Origin: Curtobacterium sp. BH-2-1-1
Lineage (GTDB): Bacteria; Actinomycetota; Actinomycetes; Actinomycetales; Microbacteriaceae
Reading direction: 5' to 3'
Assembly (NCBI RefSeq): GCF_001806325.1
Contig: NZ_CP017580.1
Span: 3,224,001-3,288,000, forward strand
Length of the DNA stretch: 64,000 nt
Positions 41,640 through 50,876 of the stretch are shown here, in pieces. Position 1 is the stretch's first letter. Each line of letters begins with the position of its first letter. The position numbers were made by a program, and so were the translations under genes. The notes beneath the pieces are model-generated. The model did no database searches, was not told where the DNA came from, and saw only the letters and a program-made list of their open reading frames with translations.

Positions 41640-42380
41640 ATGACCTACTGGCTGCTGAAGAACTTCCTGCTCGGGCCGCTCATCCTCACGCTCTTCCGGC
41701 CGTGGGTCGTCGGCCGTGAGCACGTCCCCGCGAAGGGACCGGTGATCTTCGCGTCCAACCACATCTCGTTCATCGACTCGGTGATCCTGCCTGCGGTGCT
41801 CGACCGCCGGCTGTCGTTCCTGGCGAAGAGCGACTACTTCACGGGTCGCGGGCTCAAGGGCTGGGCGACGAAGACGTTCTTCAACGCCATCGGCCAGCTC
41901 CCCATCGACCGCTCCGGCGGCAAGGCGTCCGAGGCGTCGCTCCGGACCGGCCTGCAGGTCCTCGCCCGGGGTGAGCAGCTCGGCATCTACCCCGAGGGCA
42001 CCCGCAGCCCGGACGGCAAGCTCTACCGGGGCCGGACCGGCATCGCCCGCATGATCCTCGAGGGGCGCGTCACCGTCGTCCCGGTCGCCATGGTCGGCAC
42101 GCGCGAGGTGCAGCAGATCGGGCAGCGCTTCCCGAAGTTCAAGCGCGTGGGCGTCGTCTTCGGCAAGCCCCTCGACTTCTCCCGCTTCGAGGGCTTCGAA
42201 ACCGACCGCTTCATCCTCCGCAGCGTCACCGACGAGGTCATGCACGAGCTCGCCGGGCTGAGCCGCCAGGAGTACGTCGACGTCTACGCGACGAGTGTCA
42301 AGGAGCGTGCGAGCACGGCGCGCGAGCAGGTCCTCCGCGGCAAGGTCACGCGGAATGGGCGGGGCACCTCGGCACGTTAG
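41640..42380 (+). CDS. plsC: 1-acyl-sn-glycerol-3-phosphate acyltransferase (PlsC family)
   Basis: The 246-residue membrane-associated acyltransferase has catalytic motif I NHISFID (NHx4D) near residue 39, the substrate-binding FFNAIGQLPIDRSGG, motif III YPEGTRSPDGKLYRG near residue 120, and VPVAMVGTREV. It acylates lysophosphatidic acid or a related glycerolipid. The N-terminal 20 residues are hydrophobic and likely to touch the membrane. ATG 41640 has GGAG six bases upstream. It lies between glk and the DAHP synthase gene, matching Rv2182c. Confidence 0.92.
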   Translation: MTYWLLKNFLLGPLILTLFRPWVVGREHVPAKGPVIFASNHISFIDSVILPAVLDRRLSFLAKSDYFTGRGLKGWATKTFFNAIGQLPIDRSGGKASEASLRTGLQVLARGEQLGIYPEGTRSPDGKLYRGRTGIARMILEGRVTVVPVAMVGTREVQQIGQRFPKFKRVGVVFGKPLDFSRFEGFETDRFILRSVTDEVMHELAGLSRQEYVDVYATSVKERASTAREQVLRGKVTRNGRGTSAR

Positions 42381-42435
42381 GATTCGATGGTTCCGGCATC
42401 CGCCCGGACGGCCATCCCTTCGAGAGGTACCACCC

Positions 42436-43821
42436 TTGTTCGAGTCGACCGACTTCGTCGCCCTGCAGGATCCGGACGTGATCGAGGGCCTCGACTACTG
42501 GCGGACGCTCCCGATCAAGCAGCAGCCCACGTGGCCGGACGCCAGCGCGGCCGAGGCCGCCTCGGCCGAGATCGCCACGCTGCCCCCGCTCGTCTTCGCG
42601 GGCGAGGTCGACAAGCTGCGTGAACGGCTCGCGTCGGCGGCCCAGGGCAAGGCGTTCCTGTTGCAGGGCGGCGACTGCGCCGAGACCTTCGCCGGTGCCA
42701 CGGCGGACTCGATCCGCGACCGTGTGAAGACCATCCTCCAGATGGCCGTCGTGCTCACCTACGGTGCGTCGATGCCCGTCATCAAGATGGGCCGCATGGC
42801 CGGGCAGTTCGCCAAGCCGCGCTCGAGCGACTTCGAGACCCGCGGCGACGTCACGCTGCCCGCCTACCGCGGCGACATCGTGAACGGCTACGACTTCACG
42901 CCGGAGAGCCGCCAGGCCGACCCCCGTCGCCTCGTGCAGGGCTACCACACCGCTGCGTCGACCCTGAACCTCGTCCGCGCCTTCACGCAGGGCGGCTTCG
43001 CCGACCTGCGCCAGGTGCACTCGTGGAACAAGGGCTTCGCGTCGAACCCGGCGAACGCCCGGTACGAGCACCTCGCGAAGGAGATCGACCGCGCGATCCG
43101 ATTCATGGACGCCTGCGGTGCGGACTTCGACGAGCTGAAGCACGTCGAGTTCTACGCCTCGCACGAGGGGCTGCTCATGGACTACGAGCGCCCGATGACC
43201 CGGATCGACTCGCGGTCCGGGCTCGCCTACGACACCTCCGGACACTTCATCTGGATCGGTGAGCGCACCCGCGACCTCGACGGCGCCCACGTGGACTTCC
43301 TGTCCCGCGTGCGGAACCCGATCGGCGTCAAGCTCGGCCCGACGACCTCGGTCGACGACATGAAGGCCCTGGTCGACAAGCTCGACCCGAACCGCGAGCC
43401 GGGGCGCCTGACGTTCATCACCCGCATGGGCGCCGGCAAGATCCGCGACGAGCTGCCGAAGCTGCTCGAGGCGATCAAGGGCATGGACGCCAACCCGCTG
43501 TGGGTGACGGACCCGATGCACGGCAACGGCCTGACGACGCCGACCGGGTACAAGACCCGCCGGTTCGACGACGTCGTGGACGAGGTGCTCGGCTTCTTCG
43601 AGGCCCACCGCGAGGTCGGCACGTACCCGGGCGGCATGCACGTCGAGCTCACCGGTGACGACGTCACGGAGTGCCTGGGCGGCTCGGAGCAGATCGACGA
43701 GGCCACCCTCGCGACCCGCTACGAGTCCCTGTGCGACCCGCGGCTGAACCACATGCAGTCGCTCGAGCTGGCGTTCCTGGTCGCCGAGGAGCTCGGCGCC
43801 CACCCGCACGTGCGCGCGTAG
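42436..43821 (+). CDS. aroG: Class II 3-deoxy-7-phosphoheptulonate synthase
   Basis: The 461-residue enzyme makes DAHP from phosphoenolpyruvate and erythrose 4-phosphate, the first step to aromatic amino acids. It is the plant-like class II form: GKAFLLQGGDCAETFAG, VIKMGRMAGQFAKPRS with the metal and PEP ligands, YHTAASTLNLVRAF, ASHEGLLMDYERPMTR and WVTDPMHGNGL. TTG 42436 is used because GAGAGG sits about nine bases upstream and the conserved protein starts LFESTDFVAL. It corresponds to Rv2178c. It is followed by two palindromes and the convergent kinase. Confidence 0.95.
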   Translation: MFESTDFVALQDPDVIEGLDYWRTLPIKQQPTWPDASAAEAASAEIATLPPLVFAGEVDKLRERLASAAQGKAFLLQGGDCAETFAGATADSIRDRVKTILQMAVVLTYGASMPVIKMGRMAGQFAKPRSSDFETRGDVTLPAYRGDIVNGYDFTPESRQADPRRLVQGYHTAASTLNLVRAFTQGGFADLRQVHSWNKGFASNPANARYEHLAKEIDRAIRFMDACGADFDELKHVEFYASHEGLLMDYERPMTRIDSRSGLAYDTSGHFIWIGERTRDLDGAHVDFLSRVRNPIGVKLGPTTSVDDMKALVDKLDPNREPGRLTFITRMGAGKIRDELPKLLEAIKGMDANPLWVTDPMHGNGLTTPTGYKTRRFDDVVDEVLGFFEAHREVGTYPGGMHVELTGDDVTECLGGSEQIDEATLATRYESLCDPRLNHMQSLELAFLVAEELGAHPHVRA

Positions 43822-43832
43822 CGCGCCGAGCT

Positions 43833-43890
43833 CACGCGCTGGGCGACACGTCACGGGCCGCTGCGCGCGTGAGATGTCGGCCAGCGCGTG
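43833..43890. repeat. 58-bp inverted repeat after the DAHP synthase gene
   Basis: The 23-base arms beginning CACGCGCTGG match their complement except at four positions, around a 12-base centre. It lies 11 bases after the aroG stop and 15 bases before a perfect family A palindrome. Confidence 0.6.
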
Positions 43891-43904
43891 GGATCGCGGC
43901 CAGG

Positions 43905-43954
43905 CGACGGACGGGAGGCGCGGTGCCAGCTGGCACCGCGCCTCCCGTCCGTCG
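43905..43954. repeat. Family A palindrome, perfect 50 bp without loop
   Basis: Two 25-base halves, the first beginning CGACGGACGGGAGGCGCGG, are exact complements with the axis between 43929 and 43930 (CCAG|CTGG). It lies nine bases past the stop of the kinase gene on the minus strand. It is the longest perfect palindrome that I saw in the window. Confidence 0.85.
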
Positions 43955-43963
43955 GCGGTGCGC

Positions 43964-45988
<2,025 letters not shown>

Positions 45989-45995
45989 CGGCGGC

Positions 45996-46001
45996 ATTCT
46001 A
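45996..46001 (-). promoter_or_regulatory. -10-like hexamer of the kinase gene (leaderless type)
   Basis: On the minus strand TAGAAT ends seven bases before ATG 45988. This decides against ATG 45997, which overlaps the hexamer. Confidence 0.45.
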
Positions 46002-46109
46002 CGAATCGGGACTGCACGGACCCGCACTGACGCTCCGGTCGTGACCGAATCTCGATCTTGCGGATGACTCGGTTCCGCCGAGCGGCCAGGCGTGCGAGCG
46101 CGCGCGACG

Positions 46110-46124
46110 GCCCGGCGGCCGGGC
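46110..46124. terminator. Hairpin abutting the stop of the LysM gene
   Basis: GCCCGG-CGG-CCGGGC directly follows the stop codon at 46125 in the minus-strand sense. Confidence 0.5.
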
Positions 46125-47357
46125 TCAGAGCGACGCCAGCAGGCTCTGCGCGGTCTTCTCCCACTGCGCGTACGCCTTCGGGTACGCCGACACCTGCACG
46201 GCCTGCGCCGCGGTCGTGACGTTCATCGACGACCACCCGGCGATGTCGAGCAGCCCGCGGGTGTGCCCGGGGTTGCCCGTGAAGAACCGCTTCGCCGCCG
46301 TCGCCGGGTCCTGCAGGGCCGCAGCCGACCCCCAGCCCTGGCTCGGCCGCTGCTGGAACAGCCCGACCGAGTCGCGGTCCCCGTGGGAGAGGTTGCGCAG
46401 GCTCGACTCCTGCATCGCCGCGGCGAGGGCGATGACGATCCCGTGGTCGGACACCCCGAGGGAACGGCCGACCGCCACGATCGTCGCCGCGTTGCCCCGC
46501 TGCTCGGCGGAGAGCGAGGGGCCCGACGACGGCAGGACGAGCGTCTTGCCGGCGTAGATCGTGCTCGTGTAGGTGAGTCCGTTCGCCGAGAGGAGCGCCG
46601 AGACCGTCACGCCGTGCGAGGCCGCGATCGAGGCGATGGTGTCACCCGTCCCGATCTTCACGCTGCCGGCCCGGGCCGACGACGCACTGCCGGAGGTGGA
46701 GGCCGGAGCGGACGTGACCGCCGCCACCGGCGCTGCCGTCGCACCCGCGGTCGGCACCCGCAGCGTCTGCCCGGGGTAGATCACCGAGCGCTGGGAGAGC
46801 TTGTTCGCGCTGAGGAGCGCCGTGGTCGACACACCGACGCGCGAGGCGATGCCGGACACCGTGTCGCCCTGCTTGACGTGGTAGCTGCCCGTGGCCGAGG
46901 TCGTCGCCGACGCCGTGCTGACCGCCGGCGTCGAGGAGAGGTGCAGCGTCTGCCCGGGGTGGATGATCGTGTTCCAGCCGAGGCCGTTGCGCACGAGGAC
47001 CTCCTGCGCGGAGAGGCCGTAGCGGGCGGCGATGCCCGACACGGTGTCGCCCTGACGGACGGTGTAGTTCGTGGGCACAGCCGTGGTGGGCGCCTTCGTC
47101 GAGACGGCGGCGACCGTGGTCACGGTGGTCTGCGACGGACGGGCGACCGCGGTCTCGAAGACCGGTCGATCGGTCACCGTGCGGTCCTCGTCGACGTGCC
47201 GCTTGTTGCGGTTGTCGTCGTCGTGGCGCGGTTCGGCGTGGGCGACCGGGCCGGTGAGTCCGGCGGTCACCGCGATCGTCCCCGCGAGGACGATGGGCAT
47301 GGTCGCGAACCGGGCGGATCGTGCGCGCCGGGCGTCTTCGTCTGCAGCGTTGTCCAC
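46125..47357 (-). CDS. Secreted triple-LysM protein with a transglycosylase-like C-terminal domain
   Basis: The 410-residue protein has a signal peptide ending VAHA near residue 40. Three LysM peptidoglycan-binding modules follow (NYTVRQGDTVSGIAARYG, SYHVKQGDTVSGIASRVG, SVKIGTGDTIASIAASHG). The last 100 residues carry IALAAAMQESSLRNLSHGDRDSVGLFQQRPSQGWG, where the MQESSL glutamate resembles the catalytic residue of soluble lytic transglycosylase-like folds. It probably cuts or remodels peptidoglycan. GTG 47357 has AGGAG five bases upstream. Two direct repeats GTCACAnnn in its promoter suggest MtrA control. Confidence 0.87.
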   Translation of the reverse strand: MDNAADEDARRARSARFATMPIVLAGTIAVTAGLTGPVAHAEPRHDDDNRNKRHVDEDRTVTDRPVFETAVARPSQTTVTTVAAVSTKAPTTAVPTNYTVRQGDTVSGIAARYGLSAQEVLVRNGLGWNTIIHPGQTLHLSSTPAVSTASATTSATGSYHVKQGDTVSGIASRVGVSTTALLSANKLSQRSVIYPGQTLRVPTAGATAAPVAAVTSAPASTSGSASSARAGSVKIGTGDTIASIAASHGVTVSALLSANGLTYTSTIYAGKTLVLPSSGPSLSAEQRGNAATIVAVGRSLGVSDHGIVIALAAAMQESSLRNLSHGDRDSVGLFQQRPSQGWGSAAALQDPATAAKRFFTGNPGHTRGLLDIAGWSSMNVTTAAQAVQVSAYPKAYAQWEKTAQSLLASL

Positions 47358-47463
47358 GGTGTCTCCTGTTCGAGCGGTGAGCCGGTGCACGTGCGTGCGC
47401 ACTCACAGGTGTTCCCACGCTGGCATGGCGTGATTCCCAAGTCAACCAGAGAGTCGGATGTTG

Positions 47464-47485
47464 CGTGTGTGACGAATGTGACGAA
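47464..47485 (-). promoter_or_regulatory. Candidate MtrA site: direct nine-base repeats GTCACAttc-GTCACAcac
   Basis: On the minus strand two adjacent 9-mers beginning GTCACA lie about 110 bases before the LysM gene start. The mycobacterial MtrA motif is two direct 9-mers of the form GTCACAgcg. It also lies 35-60 bases before the divergent Rv2175c-like gene. Confidence 0.5.
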
Positions 47486-47508
47486 CGAGTCGGTGTGACG
47501 CCCCGTCG

Positions 47509-47514
47509 CACTCT
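47509..47514 (+). promoter_or_regulatory. Weak -10-like hexamer of the Rv2175c-like gene
   Basis: CACTCT lies six bases before ATG 47521. Only A2 and T6 match TAnnnT, but the six-base spacing equals that of other leaderless candidates here. Confidence 0.25.
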
Positions 47515-47520
47515 GGCAAC

Positions 47521-47886
47521 ATGGGGCCTGTGAGTGCTGCACCCATCGACGACACGACCCTTTCCGAGCGATGGCTGACCGTCCCCGACCTGGTGGACCT
47601 GCTCGGGGTGAGCCCCGGACGCGTCCACCGGCTCTTCGAGCAGAAGGCGCTGCTGGCCGCGCGCATCGACGGTGTCCTCCGCGTGCCGAGCGAGTTCCTC
47701 GACGACACCGAGCCCCTGCCGGAACTGCGCGGGACGCTCATCGTCCTGTCCGACAACGGCTTCACCGACGACGAGGCCGTCCGCTGGATGCTCTCCGTCG
47801 ACGACGCGATGGGCACCTCGCCGATCGCCGCGCTGCGCGCCGGCCGCAAGGCCGAGGTGCGTCGCGTCGCCCAGTCGCTGCTCTAG
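47521..47886 (+). CDS. Rv2175c-family DNA-binding protein
   Basis: The 121-residue protein has an N-terminal helix-turn-helix (WLTVPDLVDLLGVSPGRVHRLFEQKALLAAR, residues about 19-48) and a C-terminal helical part (FTDDEAVRWMLSVDDAMGTSPIAALRAGRK) typical of the Rv2175c group. In M. tuberculosis Rv2175c is a substrate of the neighbouring kinase PknL, and phosphorylation lowers its DNA binding. Here the PASTA kinase is one gene away, so the pair is conserved. ATG 47521 is used; GTG 47530 (VSAAPIDD) is an alternative. It is divergent from the LysM gene. Confidence 0.9.
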   Translation: MGPVSAAPIDDTTLSERWLTVPDLVDLLGVSPGRVHRLFEQKALLAARIDGVLRVPSEFLDDTEPLPELRGTLIVLSDNGFTDDEAVRWMLSVDDAMGTSPIAALRAGRKAEVRRVAQSLL

Positions 47887-47903
47887 CGGTTCCCACGTCG
47901 GGT

Positions 47904-47941
47904 CCAGGAGGCGCGGTGCCAGCCCGCACTGTCCCTCCTGG
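47904..47941. repeat. Family A palindrome, degenerate copy
   Basis: The outer arms CCAGGAGG and CCTCCTGG are perfect and the inner GCGCGGTGC / GCACTGTCC is partly paired. It fills the gap between the convergent stops at 47886 and 47959. Confidence 0.55.
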
Positions 47942-47958
47942 CATGCAGGTGGGGGCGT

Positions 47959-49077
47959 CTACGCGGAGCGGCGGCTGACCGTGTCGGCAAGCGCGACGAG
48001 CTGCTCGCGCGCCGACGGCGTCAGCGGTGCCGCCTCGATGGCGGCCTTCGCGCGCTGCACGTGCCGCTCGATCGACCGCTCGACGGCGGCGACCGCACCG
48101 GACTCGGTGAGCGTCGCGCGGAGCATCTGCACCTGCGCCTCGTCGAGGTCCGGGTCGCCCAGGAGCTCGTCGAGCAACTGCCGGGGACCACTCGGCAACG
48201 CCTTGCGGGCCGAGGCGATGAGGACGGTGCGCTTGCCCTCGCGCAGGTCGTCGCCGGCGGGCTTGCCGGTGACCTCGGGGTCGCCGAAGACGCCGAGCAT
48301 GTCGTCGCGGAGTTGGTACGCCACGCCGAGGGGGAGGCCGAACGCCCGGAGCCCCTCGAGCTGCGCGTCCGATGCCCCGGCCACGAGGGCACCGATCACG
48401 AGCGGGGCCTCGATCGAGTACTTCGCGGACTTGAAGACGATGACGCGCTGGGCCCGGACGAGGTGCTCGTCCTCGTCGATGGTCGGCCAGGCGGTCTCCT
48501 CGTGCACGTCGAGGTACTGCCCCGCCGTGACGTCGAGGCGCATGGTGTGGAACTCCTGGCGGACGATGCGACCCCGCGCGGGGTCGAGCAGGGCGAGCCC
48601 CTCGTCGAAGACCGAGTCGCTCAGGGAGAGCAGGAGGTCGCCGAGCAGCAGGGCCGAGTTCGTGCCGTACAGCGCCCGGTCGCCGACCCAGCCCGACTCC
48701 TCGTGCAGGGACTCGAACCGGCGGTGCGCTGCCGGACGCCCGCGACGGGTGTCCGAGCGGTCCATGATGTCGTCGTGGACGAGCGCCGCGGCGTGGAAGA
48801 TCTCGAGCGCGGCCGCGACCGTGACGATCGCCTCGGCCGTGGTCTGCCGGGACCCCTCGCCGAGCGGGTCGAACGAGCCCGACCGCCCCGCGACGGACTG
48901 CCAGCCCCAGTAGCAGAACAGTGCCCGGAACCGCTTGCCCCCGGAGAGCAGATCCCGCGCGTACTGGTCGAACGGAGCCAGGTCCGGACTGATCGCGGCG
49001 AGCCGTTCCCGTTGGTCGTCCAGCGCTCGATCGATCCGCGCCGACACGAGGTCCACTAATCGCGTACTCTCAGCCAC
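47959..49077 (-). CDS. Polyprenyl diphosphate synthase (IdsA/GGPPS type)
   Basis: The 372-residue trans-isoprenyl diphosphate synthase has the first aspartate-rich motif in HAAALVHDDIMDRSDTRRGRP near residue 100, the basic GGKRFRALF near residue 48, and the second motif LRDDMLGVFGDPEVTGKPAGDDLREGKRT near residue 240. It elongates allylic diphosphates, feeding carotenoid, quinone or wall lipid carrier synthesis. Chain length is not predictable with confidence. GTG 49077 has a TAGGGT hexamer seven bases before it. It corresponds to Rv2173 (idsA2) in gene order. Confidence 0.92.
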   Translation of the reverse strand: MAESTRLVDLVSARIDRALDDQRERLAAISPDLAPFDQYARDLLSGGKRFRALFCYWGWQSVAGRSGSFDPLGEGSRQTTAEAIVTVAAALEIFHAAALVHDDIMDRSDTRRGRPAAHRRFESLHEESGWVGDRALYGTNSALLLGDLLLSLSDSVFDEGLALLDPARGRIVRQEFHTMRLDVTAGQYLDVHEETAWPTIDEDEHLVRAQRVIVFKSAKYSIEAPLVIGALVAGASDAQLEGLRAFGLPLGVAYQLRDDMLGVFGDPEVTGKPAGDDLREGKRTVLIASARKALPSGPRQLLDELLGDPDLDEAQVQMLRATLTESGAVAAVERSIERHVQRAKAAIEAAPLTPSAREQLVALADTVSRRSA

Positions 49078-49084
49078 ACTCCCT

Positions 49085-49090
49085 ACCCTA
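49085..49090 (-). promoter_or_regulatory. -10-like hexamer of the polyprenyl synthase gene (leaderless type)
   Basis: On the minus strand TAGGGT ends seven bases before GTG 49077. The bases between (AGGGAGT) could also act as a close Shine-Dalgarno. Confidence 0.35.
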
Positions 49091-49160
49091 GTGGAGCGGT
49101 CGAGTCGTAGACTCGGTCCACCTCAACCACGCGTCGATCCCAGGAACAGAGGGAACAAAG

Positions 49161-49556
49161 ATGCCACTCTCGGAGCAAGAGCAGCGCCTCCTCGAAGAGA
49201 TGGAGCGCAGCCTCTACCAGAATGACTCCGACTTCGTCGCGCGTGTCACGCGTCGCCAGGGTCGTCCGACGTACACGTCGATCACGCTCGGGGTGCTCGG
49301 AGCACTCGCCGGCGTCGCCATCGTCATCGTCGGGTTGGTCATGCGCCAGCCGCTCATCGGGATCCTCGGCTTCGTCGTGATGCTGGCCGGAGTCCTCTTC
49401 GCGCTGCGTCCCGGTATGCGAGCCCCCAAGGCGAAGGCGCCTCGGGCCGGCAAGCCGTCGACGGGCGGAGCTTCGCGGCCGAGTCAGGGCGGCGGCGGGT
49501 CCTTCATGGATCGGATGAACGACCGCTGGGACAAGCGGAACGACAACCAGGGCTAG
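49161..49556 (+). CDS. DUF3040 membrane protein
   Basis: The 131-residue protein starts MPLSEQEQRLLEEMERSLYQNDSDFVARV, the conserved DUF3040 opening. Two hydrophobic helices follow (about 44-62 and 66-86), then a basic Gly/Ser-rich tail. Members occur just before mraZ in many actinobacteria, and their role is unknown. ATG 49161 has GAGGGA upstream. It is divergent from the polyprenyl synthase and is the last gene before the 782-bp gap that holds the division-cluster promoter. Confidence 0.9.
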   Translation: MPLSEQEQRLLEEMERSLYQNDSDFVARVTRRQGRPTYTSITLGVLGALAGVAIVIVGLVMRQPLIGILGFVVMLAGVLFALRPGMRAPKAKAPRAGKPSTGGASRPSQGGGGSFMDRMNDRWDKRNDNQG

Positions 49557-49575
49557 CAGCCCTCCACCCTCCTCC

Positions 49576-49607
49576 ACGGGGTCGGTCCTTCGGGGCCGGC
49601 CCCGTTT
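49576..49607. terminator. Hairpin terminator of the DUF3040 gene
   Basis: ACGGGGTCGGTC and GGGCCGGCCCCGT pair with G-T matches around CTTCGG and are followed by TTTCGTG. It starts 19 bases after the stop at 49556. Confidence 0.6.
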
Positions 49608-49666
49608 CGTGCGTCTGGGGGGGGGCGGGGTGGCCTGGGTGGGCGGGCACCAGGGCGGTCGCGGCT

Positions 49667-49759
49667 GGCGAGGTTCCACGATCGTGGCATCTCGGCCGCC
49701 CGGAGCGGCAGTTCCCGGGACCTCGGCGTCGACCGTTCGGCGAGTCGTGGAACCTCGCC
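49667..49759. repeat. 93-bp inverted repeat with 15-base perfect arms
   Basis: GGCGAGGTTCCACGA and its exact complement flank 63 bases, the first of which complete the palindrome CCACGATCGTGG. The left arm (GCGAGGT-CACGATC) resembles the left arms of the array at 31096 (CGAGGTCGCACGATC). Confidence 0.6.
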
Positions 49760-49794
49760 CGGTGCTCGCGATCCGGAACAGCCGTCCGGAGGTG

Positions 49795-50057
49795 CCGAGC
49801 GGGCGAAACACGTCCCGCTCGAGCCCGCGCGCCGGCCGATCCCGCCCGCTCGGCGGTCCGCGCGCGGCGGGTCGTGACCGCTGGGGCGAGGCGGTGCGTG
49901 CCATCGGTCGGGAGGCGCGGGTCGGCGCCGCACCGCGCCTCCCGTCACGCAGGTGCCCGCTGAACGGGCGCAACACGCCGCCGGTCCGTCGTCGAGCGAG
50001 CGCGAAACGGCCCGCTCGGCGCCGCCGAGCGACCGATTCCGCCCGCTCGACGAGCGG
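49795..50057. repeat. Two diverged copies of a 50-60 bp GAGCGGGCG inverted-repeat element
   Basis: The copy at 49796-49853 begins GCCGAGCGGGCGAAAC and ends CGATCCCGCCCGCTCGGC. The copy at 50008-50063 begins CGTCGAGCGAGCGCGAAAC and ends CGATTCCGCCCGCTCGACG. Both have an inner CCCGCTCG. A family A palindrome lies between them. Confidence 0.5.
49909..49944. repeat. Family A palindrome in the mraZ upstream region
   Basis: CGGGAGGCGCGG and CCGCGCCTCCCG are perfect arms around 12 bases. This is the only family A copy between two plus-strand genes. Confidence 0.6.
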
Positions 50058-50123
50058 CACGAGCGGCACGAGCGGCGGGAGCCGCCGCCGCGCCGCGGGA
50101 GGGCGCCCCGAGGCTGTGGAAGT

Positions 50124-50159
50124 CCTCCACTTCCCTCCACGTGCTCCACATCCCTCCAC
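50124..50159 (-). promoter_or_regulatory. Four inverted MraZ-type boxes, GTGGAG at 9-10 bp spacing on the minus strand
   Basis: CTCCAC occurs at 50125, 50135, 50144 and 50154 (plus strand). Read on the minus strand these are GTGGAG repeats with ten-base periodicity, the form of MraZ operators, but facing away from mraZ. Confidence 0.45.
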
Positions 50160-50285
50160 CGGGTCCTCGATCGCCGTAGAACCGGGCCTCTCCGCGCCCA
50201 GGGACGCCGGAACTGAGCCTCCATCGACCCCAAAACAGGGCACGACGGCGATTCCGGGAATGATTTCCGCACTCTGGGGAGGGGA

Positions 50286-50321
50286 GTGGAGTAAAGTGGG
50301 GGACACAACGGTCCGGTGGAG
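50286..50321 (+). promoter_or_regulatory. MraZ operator boxes upstream of mraZ
   Basis: GTGGAG at 50286, GTGGGG at 50296 and GTGGAG at 50316 share a ten-base register. MraZ is known to bind direct GTGG-type repeats in its own promoter. The ribosome site GGAGGGGAGG follows at 50323. Confidence 0.6.
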
Positions 50322-50338
50322 CGGAGGGGAGGCCCGAC

Positions 50339-50770
50339 GTGCTGCTCGGTACCCATGCCCCGAAGCTCGACGAGAAGGGTCGCGTGATCCTCCCCGCCAA
50401 GTTCCGGGACGAACTGTCCGGGGGCCTCGTGATGACCCGCGGGCAGGAGCGCTGCGTCGTCGTCTTCAGCGCGGACACGTTCGAGCAACTGCACGAGCGC
50501 ATCCGCACCGCACCGATGACCTCGAAGCGCACCCGGGACTACATGCGCCTGTTCCTCTCCGGAGCGAGCGCGGAACAGCCCGACAAGCAGAACCGCGTCA
50601 CCATCCCGCAGAACCTCCGCGAGTACGCGGGGCTCGAGCGGGACCTGACGGTCATCGGCTCCGGTGACCGTGCCGAGATCTGGTCGACCCCCGCGTGGGA
50701 GGCCTACTACGCAGAAGTCGAAGAGGGCTTCGCCGACAACGACGAGGAGGTGATCCCGGGGATCTTCTGA
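50339..50770 (+). CDS. mraZ: Transcriptional regulator MraZ
   Basis: The 143-residue protein begins [26 protein letters not shown] and repeats the motif as [20 protein letters not shown], the two SpoVT/AbrB-like half domains with the DxKGR / DxxNR signatures. It forms ring-shaped oligomers that repress the division and cell wall operon. GTG 50339 has a strong ribosome site six bases upstream. It heads the cluster, and repeats in its promoter are probably its own operators. Confidence 0.97.
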   Translation: MLLGTHAPKLDEKGRVILPAKFRDELSGGLVMTRGQERCVVVFSADTFEQLHERIRTAPMTSKRTRDYMRLFLSGASAEQPDKQNRVTIPQNLREYAGLERDLTVIGSGDRAEIWSTPAWEAYYAEVEEGFADNDEEVIPGIF

Positions 50771-50876
50771 TCCGTGGATCGGGACTCCCAGCCGTGCATC
50801 CCTGACACCCCTTCCCCGGTGTCAGGTCGCATGGATGGGGATCCGGACCCGCGGCCCGGAGGACGAGGGGCTGCAC

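Larger units (their letters stand above)
49557..50338. other. 782-bp non-coding region upstream of mraZ with inverted repeats and repeated CTCCAC/GTGGAG boxes
   Basis: No gene is supported, and RNase P RNA landmarks are absent. In order the region holds two CTCCAC boxes ten bases apart (49562, 49572), a terminator (49576-49607), a 93-bp inverted repeat (49667-49759), two related GAGCGGGCG elements around a family A palindrome (49795-50057), four inverted CTCCAC boxes (50125-50159), and the GTGGAG/GTGGGG boxes and ribosome site of mraZ. Confidence 0.65.

Noticed and set aside
49557..50338. RNase P RNA or another housekeeping ncRNA before mraZ
   Set aside because: The conserved GAGGAAAGUC and ACAGAAG landmarks of RNase P RNA were not found. 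The gap is explained by repeats and the mraZ promoter.
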